Assembly: GCF_002150035.1 (NCBI RefSeq) | Contig: NZ_NETS01000010.1 | Coordinates: 1 to 64,000, forward strand | DNA length: 64,000 nt | DNA from: Leptospira venezuelensis | GTDB taxonomy: Bacteria; Spirochaetota; Leptospiria; Leptospirales; Leptospiraceae | Reading direction: 5' to 3' | In this document: piece by piece, positions 62,924 to 64,000 of the stretch | How the letters are laid out: each line of letters opens with the position of its first letter | How positions within the stretch are numbered: the stretch's first letter is position 1 | Translations under genes and position numbers: made by a program | The notes under the pieces: model-generated | What the model was told of the DNA's origin: nothing | The model's database searches: none | The model's input: the letters and a program-made list of their open reading frames with translations, nothing else

Positions 62924-64000
62924 AATGCAAAAAGAACATTTTGATGTGATCACCGTAGGAGCTGGTTTATCAGGAATAAGTGCTGGTTATCATCTGCAAA
63001 AACTTTGCCCGGGAAAAAAATACACAATCTTGGAAAGTAGAGCGGATATCGGCGGAACATGGAGTTTATTTCGTTATCCGGGAATTCGTTCAGATTCAGA
63101 TATGTTCACCTTGGGTTATTCATTCCGGCCTTGGAAAGAAGCGAAGGCAATCGCAGACGGACCTTCTATCCTAAACTATGTGAGAGACACGGCATCTGAA
63201 TTTGGAATTGATCGTAATATCAGATTCGAACATCGAGTAACATCAACCTTTTGGTCCAGTAAAGAAAATTTTTGGACTTTGAATGTAGAAGTGGGTCCTA
63301 AAAAAGAGAAGCGGACTTACACCGCTGATTTTCTGTATATCTGCAGTGGTTATTATAATTATGATAAAGGATTCACTCCGAATTTTCCTGGAGTAAAAAA
63401 CTTTAAGGGCCAGATCATCCATCCTCAACATTGGCCGGAGAATTTAGATTATAAGGGCAAAAAGGTCGTAGTTATCGGAAGTGGTGCAACCGCAGTTACT
63501 CTAGTTCCATCCATGGCAGACGATGCTTCTCACGTTACTATGCTACAAAGATCACCGACCTATATCACAAGTCTTCCATCCAAGGACATCGTTGCAGATT
63601 TTTTAAGATTCATTCTGCCTGCAAAACTTGCTCATCATATCACTCGGATCAAAAACATTTTAATTCAAATTTGGTTTTACCAAGTCTGCAAAAGATTTCC
63701 TAACTTTGCAAAATGGTTGATCAGATTAAGATTAAAAGTTTCCCTCCCTAAAGGTTATGATATAGATACACATTTCAAACCGAATTACCAACCTTGGGAC
63801 CAAAGAGTATGTTTGGTTCCTGACTCAGATCTTTTCAAATCAATCTCTAAAGGTAAAGCATCTATAGTCACAGATCATATCGAGACTTTCACATCCAATG
63901 GAATTAAATTAAAATCCGGAAAAGAATTGGAGGCAGATATCATAGTAACTGCAACAGGGTTGGAATTACTCGCGATCGGTGGGATCCAATTGAAAGTAGA
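62924..64000 (+). CDS. Flavin-dependent (Baeyer-Villiger-type) monooxygenase, 5' part
   Basis: Runs off the window end; 359 codons are visible. The FAD-binding site VGAGLSGISAGYHL lies at residues 10-23, followed by the glycine-rich and Trp/Pro-containing segments ADIGGTWSLFRYPGIRSDSDMFTLGY. The NADPH-binding site VVVIGSGATAVTLVPSM lies near 185, and ATG-type motifs (ATGLELL) come later. It resembles EthA-like Baeyer-Villiger monooxygenases. GAGGAAATA precedes the ATG at 62924. The substrate is unknown. Confidence 0.9.

Overview
The window reads as chromosomal DNA of a Leptospira species. The clearest marker is a tandem pair of genes for the leptospiral porin OmpL1 at 18964-21026. Other support comes from the many spirochete-style lipoproteins with loose lipoboxes, the family-specific lipoproteins and outer-membrane proteins with no obvious relatives elsewhere, the AT-rich intergenic DNA, and short GGAATTCC-centred palindromes between genes. 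OmpL1 is known best from the pathogenic and intermediate lineages, so the strain probably belongs to that side of the genus; this is inference.

Layout. 1-2400: a Tag-type DNA glycosylase and a lipoprotein, flanked by GC-rich hairpin islands. 2417-9177: an AhpD-like protein, a membrane chemoreceptor, leptospiral envelope proteins, and an M14 carboxypeptidase coupled to an EamA transporter. 9318-15704: two DUF2147 genes, lipoproteins, a SUMF1-fold protein without catalytic cysteines, a 7TM SpoIIE-type phosphatase and a divergent isoprenyl-synthase-fold protein. 16112-21732: thiC behind a TPP riboswitch, the two ompL1 genes and pcm. 21772-22092: tRNA-Phe and a small gene.

22323-39011 is the remarkable part. 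It is one minus-strand cluster of three giant lipoprotein genes and a tiny membrane-protein gene. The first two (about 1450 and 1480 residues) are paralogues. Their N-terminal third matches, in order, several landmarks of the pore-forming B components of binary toxins (anthrax protective antigen, C2II, Ib, Vip1); their C-terminal third looks like a beta-propeller. The third (about 2530 residues) is a TcB-TcC type protein: SpvB domain, FG-GAP/VCBS repeats, TcdB middle region, YD/Rhs repeats, Rhs core and an unrecognised tip of about 230 residues. The 81-residue two-helix membrane protein overlaps the end of the tip gene and is an immunity candidate. I propose a surface-anchored toxin system in which a PA-like pore replaces the TcA channel of ABC toxins. 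This is inference from motifs and gene order.

39628-45003: coaE, a SPOR protein, membrane proteins including a CPBP protease, and a second membrane chemoreceptor. 45084-46666: tRNA-Leu and an HxlR regulator with an SDR oxidoreductase, both preceded by the same ACTTGC/GCAAGT inverted repeats. 46706-48662: lysA-ispD overlapping pair. 48740-55481: a phospholipase-C-like protein, PBP1A, bactofilin, a LysM-M23 endopeptidase and a DUF900 esterase, mostly a cell-wall group. 55788-64000: a response-regulator/histidine-kinase fusion, a dienoyl-CoA isomerase-like crotonase, a TPR protein, a FecR-domain lipoprotein, a TfoX-N protein, a 7TM-LuxR regulator, small conserved proteins and the 5' part of a Baeyer-Villiger-type monooxygenase cut by the window end.
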